A stretch of DNA of 64,000 nt from assembly GCA_963931635.1 (NCBI GenBank), contig OZ007034.1, forward strand, positions 1,054,001-1,118,000, in the 5' to 3' direction. The stretch's first letter is position 1; each line of letters begins with the position of its first letter. The position numbers and the translations under genes were made by a program. The notes below the pieces were generated by a model. The model was not told the DNA's origin and did no database searches. It saw only the letters and a program-made list of their open reading frames with translations. This document shows positions 8,073-16,242 of this stretch, in pieces. This DNA is from Caccoplasma sp905210875. GTDB lineage: Bacteria; Bacteroidota; Bacteroidia; Bacteroidales; UBA11471.

Positions 8073-9029
8073 ATGAAATCTTATGTCGTAGGAATCGATA
8101 TAGGTGGCACCAACACCAAGTTGGGTATTGTCGACAGTCGTGGTACTGTCTTGGCCAAAGATTCTATCAAAACAAACAAGCATCAAAGTATCGAAGAGTA
8201 TATACAAGACCTGTACAAGGCCTATAAGGCACTGGTAGAGTCCAGTGGTCTCGACGGAGAAATTGTAGGAATAGGAGTCGGTGCTCCCAACGCCAACTAT
8301 TTCAAGGGAACGATTGAGTATGCCGCGAATCTGCCGTGGAAGGGAGTTGTGCCCTTTGCCGAATTAATGGAAAAGAAGTTTGGTATTCCGGTGAAGATAA
8401 CCAATGATGCCAACGCTGCCGCCATCGGAGAGATGACCTATGGCGCCGCCCGCGGAGTGAAGGATTTTATCATGATAACCTTGGGTACAGGTGTAGGTAG
8501 CGGCATCGTGGCCAACGGTCAGCTTATCTACGGCAGTGACGGTAACGCCGGCGAGCTGGGTCACGTCATTGTGCGTCCCAACGGACGGCTGTGCGGCTGT
8601 GGTCGTTCGGGCTGTCTCGAAACCTACACTTCGGCCACCGGTGTGGCCCGTACGGCCCGGGAGTTTCTCGAGTTGCAACGCGTCGAGAGCCTTCTGCGCC
8701 GCATACCCGTGCAGGATATTACGTCGAAAGATGTCTACGACGCGGCAGTAGCCGGCGATGCCTTGGCGCAGGAAATCTTTGAATATACCGGGAAGATTCT
8801 GGGCGAAGCCTTTGCCAATTTCGTAGCCTTTTCCAGCCCCAAGATGATTGTGCTCTTCGGTGGTCTCACACATGCCGGCGATTTGATTCTGCGCCCCATC
8901 AAGGAGGCCATGGAAGACAATCTTCTGCATGTATTCAAAGGAAAAGTCGAATTGGTGCTCTCGCAGCTCAACGAAGCCGACGCCGCCATTCTCGGTGCCA
9001 GTGCCTTGGGTTGGGAAGCTGCGCAATAA
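8073..9029 (+). CDS. ROK family sugar kinase, probable glucokinase
   Basis: ROK kinases phosphorylate glucose or related hexoses at C6 with ATP. From the chosen start the product has 318 residues and opens MKSYVVGIDIGGTNTKLG (phosphate-1 motif). The catalytic Asp is in TNDANAAAIGE (Asp112). The zinc site is complete: GELGHVIVRP with His164, then CGCGRSGCLE with Cys174, Cys176 and Cys181. The conserved Glu of the sugar site (Glu161) is present, which favours a kinase over a ROK repressor, and there is no N-terminal helix-turn-helix. The alternative starts at 7980 and 8046 lie before or at the inferred transcription start. Substrate preference (glucose or N-acetylsugar) is not proven. Confidence 0.88.
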   Translation: MKSYVVGIDIGGTNTKLGIVDSRGTVLAKDSIKTNKHQSIEEYIQDLYKAYKALVESSGLDGEIVGIGVGAPNANYFKGTIEYAANLPWKGVVPFAELMEKKFGIPVKITNDANAAAIGEMTYGAARGVKDFIMITLGTGVGSGIVANGQLIYGSDGNAGELGHVIVRPNGRLCGCGRSGCLETYTSATGVARTAREFLELQRVESLLRRIPVQDITSKDVYDAAVAGDALAQEIFEYTGKILGEAFANFVAFSSPKMIVLFGGLTHAGDLILRPIKEAMEDNLLHVFKGKVELVLSQLNEADAAILGASALGWEAAQ

Positions 9030-9052
9030 CTATTTCTCCATGTGTCGAAAAC

Positions 9053-9088
9053 GATAAAGTCGTTCTGCCCAAGCAGAACGACTTTATC
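9053..9088 (+). terminator. Intrinsic terminator after glucokinase
   Basis: A perfect 16-base stem (9053-9068 with 9073-9088, GATAAAGTCGTTCTGC) closes a 4-base loop CCAA, followed by TGTATTTT. The remaining gap to 9216 is AT-rich and contains no clear promoter; TTTG and GATCTTTG near 9195 are only a partial match. Confidence 0.85.
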
Positions 9089-9216
9089 TGTATTTTCCCA
9101 AAATCGACGGATAAGGACAATACGGGAATAATTTAAACATTGTATTTACCGTATTAGACATTTGCCGTAATGAGGTTCTCGCAAAAAATGATTTTGATCT
9201 TTGGTTTGTCTATGAT

Positions 9217-11344
9217 ATGAAAAACACTTTTTTGATTTTTGTTTCGATTTTCTTTGTGTTTACGGTTGGGATACAAGCCAAGACACAAATTGTAGAAAAA
9301 CCGCCTTATGTTTATAGCTCTACGACAATACTCGAAATACCCCGTGTTACGCTTACCGATACGGCGACAATTGTCGATTTCGAGGTGTATTATCGGGCGG
9401 GGAAAACGGTTGAGTTCAGTTCTTCCCTCGCTTTGGTCGACGGTAACGGATGTCGTTATGCATTCCGTTCGTGTGAGGGTCTGGTACCAGGAAAAAGGGT
9501 GCGTATGCCCGAGAGTGGAAAATTATCGTTATCGCTTGTTTTCGAACCATTGCCTCCGAAAACCCGTTCGTTCGATTTTGTCGAAGGTTTCAGTGAGAAC
9601 AGTTGGAAAATATATGGCATATCTTTGACAGGAAGGCTTTCTGATGACAGAAAAGAGATAAAGCGTCTCGAAAAACGGAAAGTATCAGAAAGCGGACTGT
9701 CTCTTCCTGATACCGGGCTGACGGCTGATTCGGCCGTTGTTACCGGACGAATTATCGGGTTCAGAAAAGATTTCGGCCGACAGATAGCGGCTTGGTATAA
9801 TACGGTTTTCGACGGTCGGCAGCAATGTGTAACCGGTCGTGTCGATGACAATGGAACTTTCCGCTTATCGTTATCGGTACATGTCCCGACGGAAATTATC
9901 TTCTCATATGATGAGCAGCCTTTGCGTTTCTTTGTCGTTCCGGGAAAGACGGTGAATGTGGATATAAATTTAGCGGAATGGACTCGTCGGGGCAGTCGCT
10001 TGCTTCGGGAGCAGCCTTCCCGGGAACGATCGGCATATTTCTCGGGAGCAATGGCCGGGATAAATGATGAGAAAGTGCATGACACATTGCTGATAGGAGA
10101 TTTTTGTCGGTAAAATAAAGGCCTTTTATAAAATATCTGTCGATGATTATAAGGCTTATCTGTTGCACCGCTATGACAGCCTTTGTGTCGAAATCGACCG
10201 GCAACCGTGGAGTGAGGCTTATAAGAAAATCAATCGGATAAATAATGCGGTGTGGTGCGCCTTGCTGTTGAATCGTTATTCTTTGAGTTTGCGATTGTCT
10301 TATTGTCGTTTTTTCAAAGGACCCAGAGATGCTGGGCCGTATGCTTTTGCTCAGCAGTTCGAATATCCCGATTCATCGTATTTCGATTATTTGTTGATGC
10401 TCCGGCCTTATTTCGATGACGGGTCGATTGTTTGGGGAGAACGCTTCGGCGATTTGGTCAACTCGATAACGAGGGAGGTCAAATTGAAAAAAAAGATGTG
10501 TCCCGACCTTTGGCAATTTATCGAGGAGGCCGATTCCATACATCATTTTTTGTCGGACGAAGAGAGGTCTTTGCTACGAGATATATCCCGGGAGGGGTAT
10601 GACTTGTTGGACGAGAGCGATAAAGAAAGAGTGTGGAATATGGTAGATGCCCATAAAAGATACTTGAAAATTTTTTTAGGAGTAATTTCCCGTAAAGGAA
10701 ATGTTTCGTTACCGGTGGCTTTTTTCGGCGAAGAGAGTACATACTTCGATTGGGCCGAAGCTCAACGCTGTTACGTGAAATTAAAAGAAAATTATACGCC
10801 GCTTGACCAAGACGATATGGCATCGTTGCGGGCGATGGACGATACGATGTTTTATCGGATACTCTCGGCCGATAGCGATTCTTTATCGGTCTACCTCAAA
10901 CATAATCGCGCGCTCTCTTCCCGACTCGATGCCCCGCTTGATTCTCTTTCAGGGGAAGACCTTTTTGCGGCTCTCGTGGCTCCTTATCGGGGTAAGATTG
11001 TCTTGGTGGATTTCTGGGAGACCTGGTGCTCTCCGTGCCGCATAGCCATGCAGCAGATGGTCCCTCTCAAAAGAGAATTGGCCGGTAAAGATATCGTTTA
11101 TCTTTATCTGGCAACCGATGGCTCTTCCAATAAGGAGACATGGTCGAACTTGATTGAGGCTGTTCCCGGCTATCATATCTTGTTGTCGCTCCGTCAGGGT
11201 CGCAGTCTTTCTTCCCTTTTGGGAATAAGCGGAGTCCCCACGTTTATCATTGTCGACCGGCAAGGTAACCGGGTGAAAAAACTGACTGGCTATCCCGGTG
11301 TCGAAACGATGAGACGTTACCTGCTCGACGCGTTGGATAGATAG
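9217..11344 (+). pseudogene. TlpA-like thioredoxin-family protein, split by a +1 frameshift at 10101-10105
   Basis: Two open frames, 9217-10113 and about 10111-11344, read as one protein of about 708 residues if a single T is removed from the five-T run at 10101-10105; the junction then reads GDFVGKIKAFYK. The first part has a signal peptide (MKNTFLIFVSIFFVFTVGIQA), a beta-rich domain, and near residues 168-250 a DUF4369/regulatory-like region (VTGRIIGFRKDF...VVPGKTVNVDINL). The middle is helical. The last 140 residues are a TlpA/AhpC-TSA-type thioredoxin fold with WCSPC and a cis-proline region GVPTFII. Such proteins act as periplasmic thiol-disulfide reductases. As sequenced, the first frame lacks the thioredoxin domain and the second starts at TTG without a signal. 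Either a recent pseudogene or a sequencing error in a short homopolymer explains it. Confidence 0.8.
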
Positions 11345-11476
11345 CGTCGGAGCCCCTTTGTCGATGTCGGCCGTTGTTTTGGAATGACCCACATTTTCTC
11401 TGTCGGATAAGCCGGCTGAAAAGAGGGTGTGTTTCAAAACTTTTGTTCCGCCGACGGCCATACCGGTATTATTTTG

Positions 11477-11484
11477 TATCTTTG
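11477..11484 (+). promoter_or_regulatory. Promoter -7 element of phoH
   Basis: TATCTTTG at 11477-11484 is a full match to the Bacteroidota -7 element, 23 bases before the phoH ATG. No good TTTG lies at the usual distance upstream, so the -33 part is weak. Confidence 0.45.
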
Positions 11485-11506
11485 TCGGGTCAAGAAATAT
11501 TCAGGC

Positions 11507-12529
11507 ATGATAGAACGCGTCATTATTCTCGAAAACGTCGATCCGGTCATCTTTTATGGGGTGAACGACAGCAATGTGCAGTTGCTGCGTACACTCTTTC
11601 CCAAGTTGCGCATTCTGGCGCGCGGGCTGGTGGTAAAAGCCATCGGCGATGAGGTGGAGATGGCCCTGTTTGAAGAGAAGGTAAACGAGCTCATACGTTA
11701 CTGTGCCGAGTATAATCTGCTCAACGAGACCATTATCATCGATATTGTCAAGGGAAACCGCCCGCCCGAGGTGAAGAGAGACAATCTCATCATACACGGC
11801 GTCAACGGACGTCCCATCGTGGCCCGTTCGGAAAACCAGCAACGGCTGGTAAAAGCCTTTGAAGAGAACGACCTTGTCTTTGCACTCGGCCCGGCCGGTT
11901 CGGGAAAGACCTATGTAGCCATAGCCCTGGCCGTGCGGGCCTTGAAAAACAAGGAGGTGAAGAAAATTATCCTCAGCCGGCCCGCCGTAGAGGCCGGCGA
12001 GAAACTCGGCTTCCTCCCCGGCGACATGAAAGACAAAATCGACCCCTATCTGCAACCTCTCTACGATGCCTTGCAGGACATGATTCCGGCCGCCCGGCTC
12101 AAAGAACTGATGGACAACAACATCATACAGATTGCGCCGCTGGCCTTCATGCGAGGCCGCACCTTGGGCGAGGCCGTCATCATACTCGACGAGGCACAGA
12201 ACACGTCGACCCACCAGATAAAGATGTTCCTTACCCGCATGGGGCTCAATGCCAAGATGATTGTTACCGGCGACATGAGTCAGATCGACCTGCCCCCTTC
12301 GCAGCGTTCGGGACTGTCGCAGGCCATCGAGCTGCTGCACGACGTGCCGGGCATCGGCAAGGTGCAGTTTTCCAAGAAAGACATTGTGCGTCACAAACTC
12401 GTGCAGCGTATCGTCGAGGCCTATGATGCCTACGACGAGAAGTGCCGCCAGCCGCGGCTGTGGAAAGAGAGCGAAGAGGCCCTTCGCAACGACGCGGACA
12501 GGCCGCAACCCCAGAAACGAAGAACCTAA
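11507..12529 (+). CDS. phoH: PhoH family ATPase
   Basis: PhoH proteins are cytoplasmic ATPases of the helicase-like P-loop class with a role in RNA handling; the exact substrate is not settled. The 340-residue product carries Walker A GPAGSGKT (128-135), Walker B with VIILDEAQN near 224-232, and GDMSQIDLP near 257. The start at 11507 (MIERVIILEN) is chosen because an upstream frame extending to 11429 runs through the promoter. It is followed 13 bases later by purC, then menG. Confidence 0.92.
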   Translation: MIERVIILENVDPVIFYGVNDSNVQLLRTLFPKLRILARGLVVKAIGDEVEMALFEEKVNELIRYCAEYNLLNETIIIDIVKGNRPPEVKRDNLIIHGVNGRPIVARSENQQRLVKAFEENDLVFALGPAGSGKTYVAIALAVRALKNKEVKKIILSRPAVEAGEKLGFLPGDMKDKIDPYLQPLYDALQDMIPAARLKELMDNNIIQIAPLAFMRGRTLGEAVIILDEAQNTSTHQIKMFLTRMGLNAKMIVTGDMSQIDLPPSQRSGLSQAIELLHDVPGIGKVQFSKKDIVRHKLVQRIVEAYDAYDEKCRQPRLWKESEEALRNDADRPQPQKRRT

Positions 12530-12542
12530 ATATATAACGAAA

Positions 12543-13496
12543 ATGGAAAAAGCATTGGTAAAGACCGATTTTCATTTTCCCGGACAGAAAAGTGTATATC
12601 ACGGGAAAGTAAGAGATGTTTACAATATCGACGACAACCTGCTGGTCATGGTTGCTACCGACCGTATCTCGGCCTTCGACGTTATCCTGCCCAAGGGTAT
12701 CCCCTTCAAAGGCCAGATGCTGAACCAGATTGCCGCCAAGTTCCTCGATGCCACGACCGACATCTGCCCCAACTGGAAGCTGGCTACCCCCGACCCCATG
12801 GTAACCGTGGGCGTGATGTGCAAAGGCTTTCCTGTAGAAATGATTGTGCGGGGCTATCTGTGCGGAAGCGCCTGGCGTGCCTACAAGAGTGGTGTGCGTG
12901 AAATCTGTGGCGTGAAACTGCCCGAAGGCATGAAGGAAAACCAGAAATTCCCCGAGCCCATCATTACCCCCACGACCAAAGCCGAGATAGGTGAGCACGA
13001 TGCCGATATCTCCAAAGAGGAGATTTTGGCCCGCGGACTGGCTACCCCCGAAGAGTATGCCTTGCTCGAAAAATACACCATGGAGCTCTTCAAACGCGGA
13101 ACGCAGATTGCTGCCGAGCGCGGGTTGATACTGGTCGACACCAAATATGAGTTTGGCAAGCACGACGGTAAAATCTACCTCATGGACGAAATCCATACCC
13201 CCGATTCGAGCCGCTATTTCTACTCCGAGGGTTACGAAGAACGTTTTGCCAAGGGTGAACCTCAGAAGCAACTCTCCAAGGAGTTTGTACGCGAATGGCT
13301 GATGGATAACGGTTTCCAGGGAAAAGCCGGTCAGCAGGTTCCCGAGATGACCGATGCCATCGTTGCCTCTATCAGCGACCGCTACATTGAGCTCTATGAG
13401 CACATCGTCGGTGAGAAATTTGTCAAGGCCGATACGGAGAATGTGGCTGCCCGCATCGAGAAAAACGTTACCGAGTTCTTGAATAGTCGAAAATAA
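12543..13496 (+). CDS. purC: SAICAR synthetase
   Basis: PurC joins aspartate to CAIR with ATP, forming SAICAR in step seven of de novo purine synthesis. The 317-residue product matches the longer Bacteroidota/yeast-like form. It has GKVRDVYNIDDNLLVMVATD at residues 21-40, ISAFDVILPKGIPFKG next, VEMIVRGYLCGSAW near 100, and LVDTKYEFG and LMDEIHTPDSSRY in the C-terminal half. The ATG at 12543 is the only start that does not run into phoH in another frame. purD lies 34 kb away, so the purine genes are scattered. Confidence 0.96.
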   Translation: MEKALVKTDFHFPGQKSVYHGKVRDVYNIDDNLLVMVATDRISAFDVILPKGIPFKGQMLNQIAAKFLDATTDICPNWKLATPDPMVTVGVMCKGFPVEMIVRGYLCGSAWRAYKSGVREICGVKLPEGMKENQKFPEPIITPTTKAEIGEHDADISKEEILARGLATPEEYALLEKYTMELFKRGTQIAAERGLILVDTKYEFGKHDGKIYLMDEIHTPDSSRYFYSEGYEERFAKGEPQKQLSKEFVREWLMDNGFQGKAGQQVPEMTDAIVASISDRYIELYEHIVGEKFVKADTENVAARIEKNVTEFLNSRK

Positions 13497-13571
13497 AACA
13501 TTTTTTCGGGAGATAAGAGAAGGGTGGGGCGATATGCTCTCCCCTCTCTCCCTGAAAATCTTGAACGCAAG

Positions 13572-14321
13572 ATGGCACAAAAGCCTTTACACAATCCCGA
13601 GACGATACTCCCCTATGAGAGTGGCGAGAGCAAGGATATACAGGTGCGTCGCATGTTCGATGCAATAGCTCCCGTGTACGACCGCATGAACCGTCTCATG
13701 ACTTTCGGGCTCGATCGAGGTTGGCGCCGAAAGGCTTTGAAGATGCTTCGCGCCTATCATCCGCGCACGATACTCGACGTGGCTACCGGCACGGGCGACC
13801 TGCCTTTTATGATGCAACGTCTGCTCGATGGTCCGTCGGTTACCGGCATTGATCTCTCCGAGGGTATGCTCTCCGTAGCCCGTCGCAAATGTCGGGAGCA
13901 GGGACTGAGCGAGGTTATTCGCTTCGAGCAGCAGGACTGTCTGGCGCTGACCTTTGCCGACAATTGTTTCGATGCGGTGACCGTGGCTTTCGGTGTGCGC
14001 AACTTTCAGTATTTGCGACAGGGATTTGCCGAGATGTACAGGGTCTTGAAACCTGGCGGAGTGTTGATGGTGATAGAATTGTCTGTGCCGACACGCTTTC
14101 CGGTACACCAACTCTACGAGTTATACACACATGGTGTCATACCCCTCTTGGGAAAGTTGCTTTCGCACGACAAGCAGGCATACACCTACTTGCCACGTTC
14201 GGTCGATGCCGTTCCGCAGGGAGAAGAGATGCTTTCGATATTTCGGAGTGTGGGTTTTGGCAAGACTTTTTGCCGACGGCTTACGCTGGGTGTGTGTACG
14301 ATTTATATAGGGCAGAAATAG
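13572..14321 (+). CDS. menG: Demethylmenaquinone methyltransferase
   Basis: MenG (UbiE) adds the final methyl group from SAM to demethylmenaquinone, making the quinone used by anaerobic respiration here (see fumarate reductase). The 249-residue product has the family signature FDAIAPVYDRMNRLMTFGLDRGWR near residues 29-52, SAM motif I ILDVATGTGDLPF at 67-79, and GFGKTFCRRLTLGVCTIYIG at the end. The ATG at 13572 is chosen over one 48 bases upstream because family members begin just before the FDxIA motif. A 75-base gap separates it from purC. Its stop is 5 bases from the stop of the convergent HTH gene. Confidence 0.93.
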   Translation: MAQKPLHNPETILPYESGESKDIQVRRMFDAIAPVYDRMNRLMTFGLDRGWRRKALKMLRAYHPRTILDVATGTGDLPFMMQRLLDGPSVTGIDLSEGMLSVARRKCREQGLSEVIRFEQQDCLALTFADNCFDAVTVAFGVRNFQYLRQGFAEMYRVLKPGGVLMVIELSVPTRFPVHQLYELYTHGVIPLLGKLLSHDKQAYTYLPRSVDAVPQGEEMLSIFRSVGFGKTFCRRLTLGVCTIYIGQK

Positions 14322-14326
14322 GCCTC

Positions 14327-14788
14327 TTACAGATTGTTTTTGTTGTCGTATTCGAGAATCTTTTCTTGTAACATTTCGATTTGCTTCTTGTAGAGGTCGT
14401 TTATTTCTCGAAGCAGGGTAATCTCCTGGTCTTTGGTTGCCAGGAAATCCTCGTACAGAAATTGAGGTTTTTTAGAAATTTTATAATTTCCAATCTCTTC
14501 TGTCACGGTAGAGAGCACGGGTGTTGCCTCCGAATAGATTGGCGTTGAACTATTTTCGTAGGTCGAAAGATCATCGCTGTCGGGTTCGGTTATGAAGAAG
14601 TCGGAGATGTTGAGATGATACATGTTGCAGATGGTAAGTAAAACACTCATATTGAGGTTTCCACCGCGAACTGCTTTCCCAATGGTATTCTTGTCGATAC
14701 CTAAGTAGGCCGATGCCTCTTGATAGGTGATGCCTTTTCTCGACAAGAATTCTCGAAATTTGTTTCCCGAATAGATAATCTTGGACAT
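14327..14788 (-). CDS. XRE-family helix-turn-helix protein with C-terminal coiled coil
   Basis: The product has 153 residues. The first 60 fit a Cro/C1-type DNA-binding domain: KFREFLSRKGITYQEASAYLGIDKNTIGKAVRGGNLNMSVLL, with recognition helix near 30-38. A polar linker (70-100) leads to a C-terminal helix (115-150, DFLATKDQEITLLREIND...EMLQEKILEYD) that probably dimerises. It lies divergent from a 96-residue orphan gene across 135 bases, so it may regulate that gene or itself. Such proteins occur in accessory regions of Bacteroidota, but no phage gene is adjacent. Confidence 0.8.
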   Translation of the reverse strand: MSKIIYSGNKFREFLSRKGITYQEASAYLGIDKNTIGKAVRGGNLNMSVLLTICNMYHLNISDFFITEPDSDDLSTYENSSTPIYSEATPVLSTVTEEIGNYKISKKPQFLYEDFLATKDQEITLLREINDLYKKQIEMLQEKILEYDNKNNL

Positions 14789-14923
14789 AGTGCTTGTTTG
14801 AATTTAGAGTGCAGAGTATAAAAAAGTCTTCGTGAATATGAACAAAAAGACTATTTATTTGGTTTTTCTCTTACTAAGGTACGAATAATATGAATTATAA
14901 TCAACAATAACCAGCCTAAGGAT

Positions 14924-15214
14924 ATGAAAAATAAGAGTAGTATTGATGAAATAAAAAAAGCTGCCGAAGCGTTTGAGGCTATTTGTGAGAAAGAAGATGT
15001 GAATTATGCCATATTTTTTACTGAGTTGCCGCACAGCCTGACGGGGGGTGCCACATTCACTCCCGAAGAGTTTGCCATTCTCATAGAAACGTTTGCCCGG
15101 CGTTTGCCGTTGGAGCAGGTGAGCTTCCTGCGTAAGGTCATGGATATGATTATCGAGGAGCGTTCGGAACAAGAGTCATCGCCGTCTTCATCATCTTCGT
15201 CACTGTTGAATTGA
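14924..15214 (+). CDS. Small protein of unknown function with serine-rich tail
   Basis: I do not recognise this 96-residue protein. It is mostly helical and acidic, with MKNKSSIDEIKKAAEAFEAI at the start, a middle segment TFTPEEFAILIETFARRLPL, and a tail of eight serines (SSPSSSSSSLLN) encoded by repeated TCN codons. It has no signal peptide and no membrane segment, so it should be cytoplasmic. It is read divergently from the HTH gene and converges on the coiled-coil gene, 32 bases from its stop. Codon periodicity and the ATG at 14924 support a real gene, but nothing more. Confidence 0.55.
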   Translation: MKNKSSIDEIKKAAEAFEAICEKEDVNYAIFFTELPHSLTGGATFTPEEFAILIETFARRLPLEQVSFLRKVMDMIIEERSEQESSPSSSSSSLLN

Positions 15215-15246
15215 CACTATGCTTGCGGGTGATTTTGCCCCCAGAG

Positions 15247-16224
15247 CTATTTGTCGTTTTTCTCTTCAAACTGTAAAGATGTAAGCCCCGACGTTCCCTG
15301 CTGGGAAGTGTGTGTCGGGGATACGGTCGTTTTTCTCCCGTTTTTTCCGCGTGTTTGTTCCAGTTCATCGTTGAGCCGACGTACCTCTTTCCGCAGGTTT
15401 TGATTGGCTGCCAGCAGTTCTTCAATGCGTTGCTTGTGCCTTGTATCACGCTTTAAAATGATACGATTTTCTTTTCGCTGTTCGTGCAAGGCGTTCTGCG
15501 CTTTATTGAGTTTTGTGTAGAGGGAGGCGTAACGATGTTTTATCACTACCGAGTCGTCGCCTTCACTGTTGCCGTCGTCGACGGAGCGGCAATCAAATAT
15601 TTTCTCCTCGTCTTTTTCTTCTCCAGTATTTTCTTCTTGTGAAGGGCTGGTGTCTCCTTGCGGGGTGTCTTCGCCAGCCGGAGCGGCTTCGTGAACAAGG
15701 CCCAGCGAACGGGCCTTTATCTTGTTGATTTGTCGAAGTTTTTCTTCGATGTCCCGCTCATATTCATTGCGCAGGTCTATTATCTGATTTTCCAGGTCGT
15801 GAATGCGTTCGCTCAATGTTTTGCGCAGGCGATCGGCTCCGGCATATCTTTTTTGAGACTCTGAGAGTTGTTGTTGAAGTTCGGCATTCTGTTCTTGCAG
15901 ATTTTTTATCTCGCCTATGCGTCGCGACTCCTCTTCGCTCCATTGTTCCGATACTTCGTTACGTGCCGCATTAAGCGACTCGTGTTTGTAGCGGTCGAGG
16001 CTTTCGGCCAGTTGTTCGTAGGTGGCTTCAATATTGAGTGCCGAAAGAGGTGTACCGCTATTTACCGCCTCGTTGATTTGCCGGGCGAGAGCTTCGAGCA
16101 GGTGTTGTTCGGCGGCATCGCACGCCGGTAAATCTTCGGGAGAGAAGGGTTCGTTGCCAGGCGAAGCTGATTTTTTCAGGGTCCTGTCTCTCCATTGCTG
16201 CAGTATCGATTTTACAAAACTCAT
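15247..16224 (-). CDS. Coiled-coil protein cotranscribed with the PPDK-like protein
   Basis: This 325-residue cytoplasmic protein has no catalytic motif that I recognise. Residues about 1-90 form an amphipathic helical region, 90-175 a long coiled coil (NLQEQNAELQQQLSES, RIHDLENQIIDLRNEYERD), 190-225 an acidic low-complexity linker, and 235-295 a second coiled coil with basic residues. The tail is Ser/Thr-rich. The start is 18 bases after the stop of the receiver/ATP-grasp gene on the same strand, so both are very likely one transcript. A scaffold or output partner for the upstream signalling protein is a reasonable inference, with no direct evidence. Confidence 0.6.
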   Translation of the reverse strand: MSFVKSILQQWRDRTLKKSASPGNEPFSPEDLPACDAAEQHLLEALARQINEAVNSGTPLSALNIEATYEQLAESLDRYKHESLNAARNEVSEQWSEEESRRIGEIKNLQEQNAELQQQLSESQKRYAGADRLRKTLSERIHDLENQIIDLRNEYERDIEEKLRQINKIKARSLGLVHEAAPAGEDTPQGDTSPSQEENTGEEKDEEKIFDCRSVDDGNSEGDDSVVIKHRYASLYTKLNKAQNALHEQRKENRIILKRDTRHKQRIEELLAANQNLRKEVRRLNDELEQTRGKNGRKTTVSPTHTSQQGTSGLTSLQFEEKNDK

Positions 16225-16242
16225 GACCGAAAATTTGAGTGG

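Noticed and set aside
9053..9088. Possible mobile-element inverted repeat.
   Set aside because: It is one hairpin with a short loop and a T-rich tail just after a stop codon, which fits a terminator; no transposase or direct repeats are nearby.
15172..15210. Serine-codon repeat as a tandem repeat element.
   Set aside because: It is a short run of mixed TCN codons within a coding frame, not a true tandem repeat.
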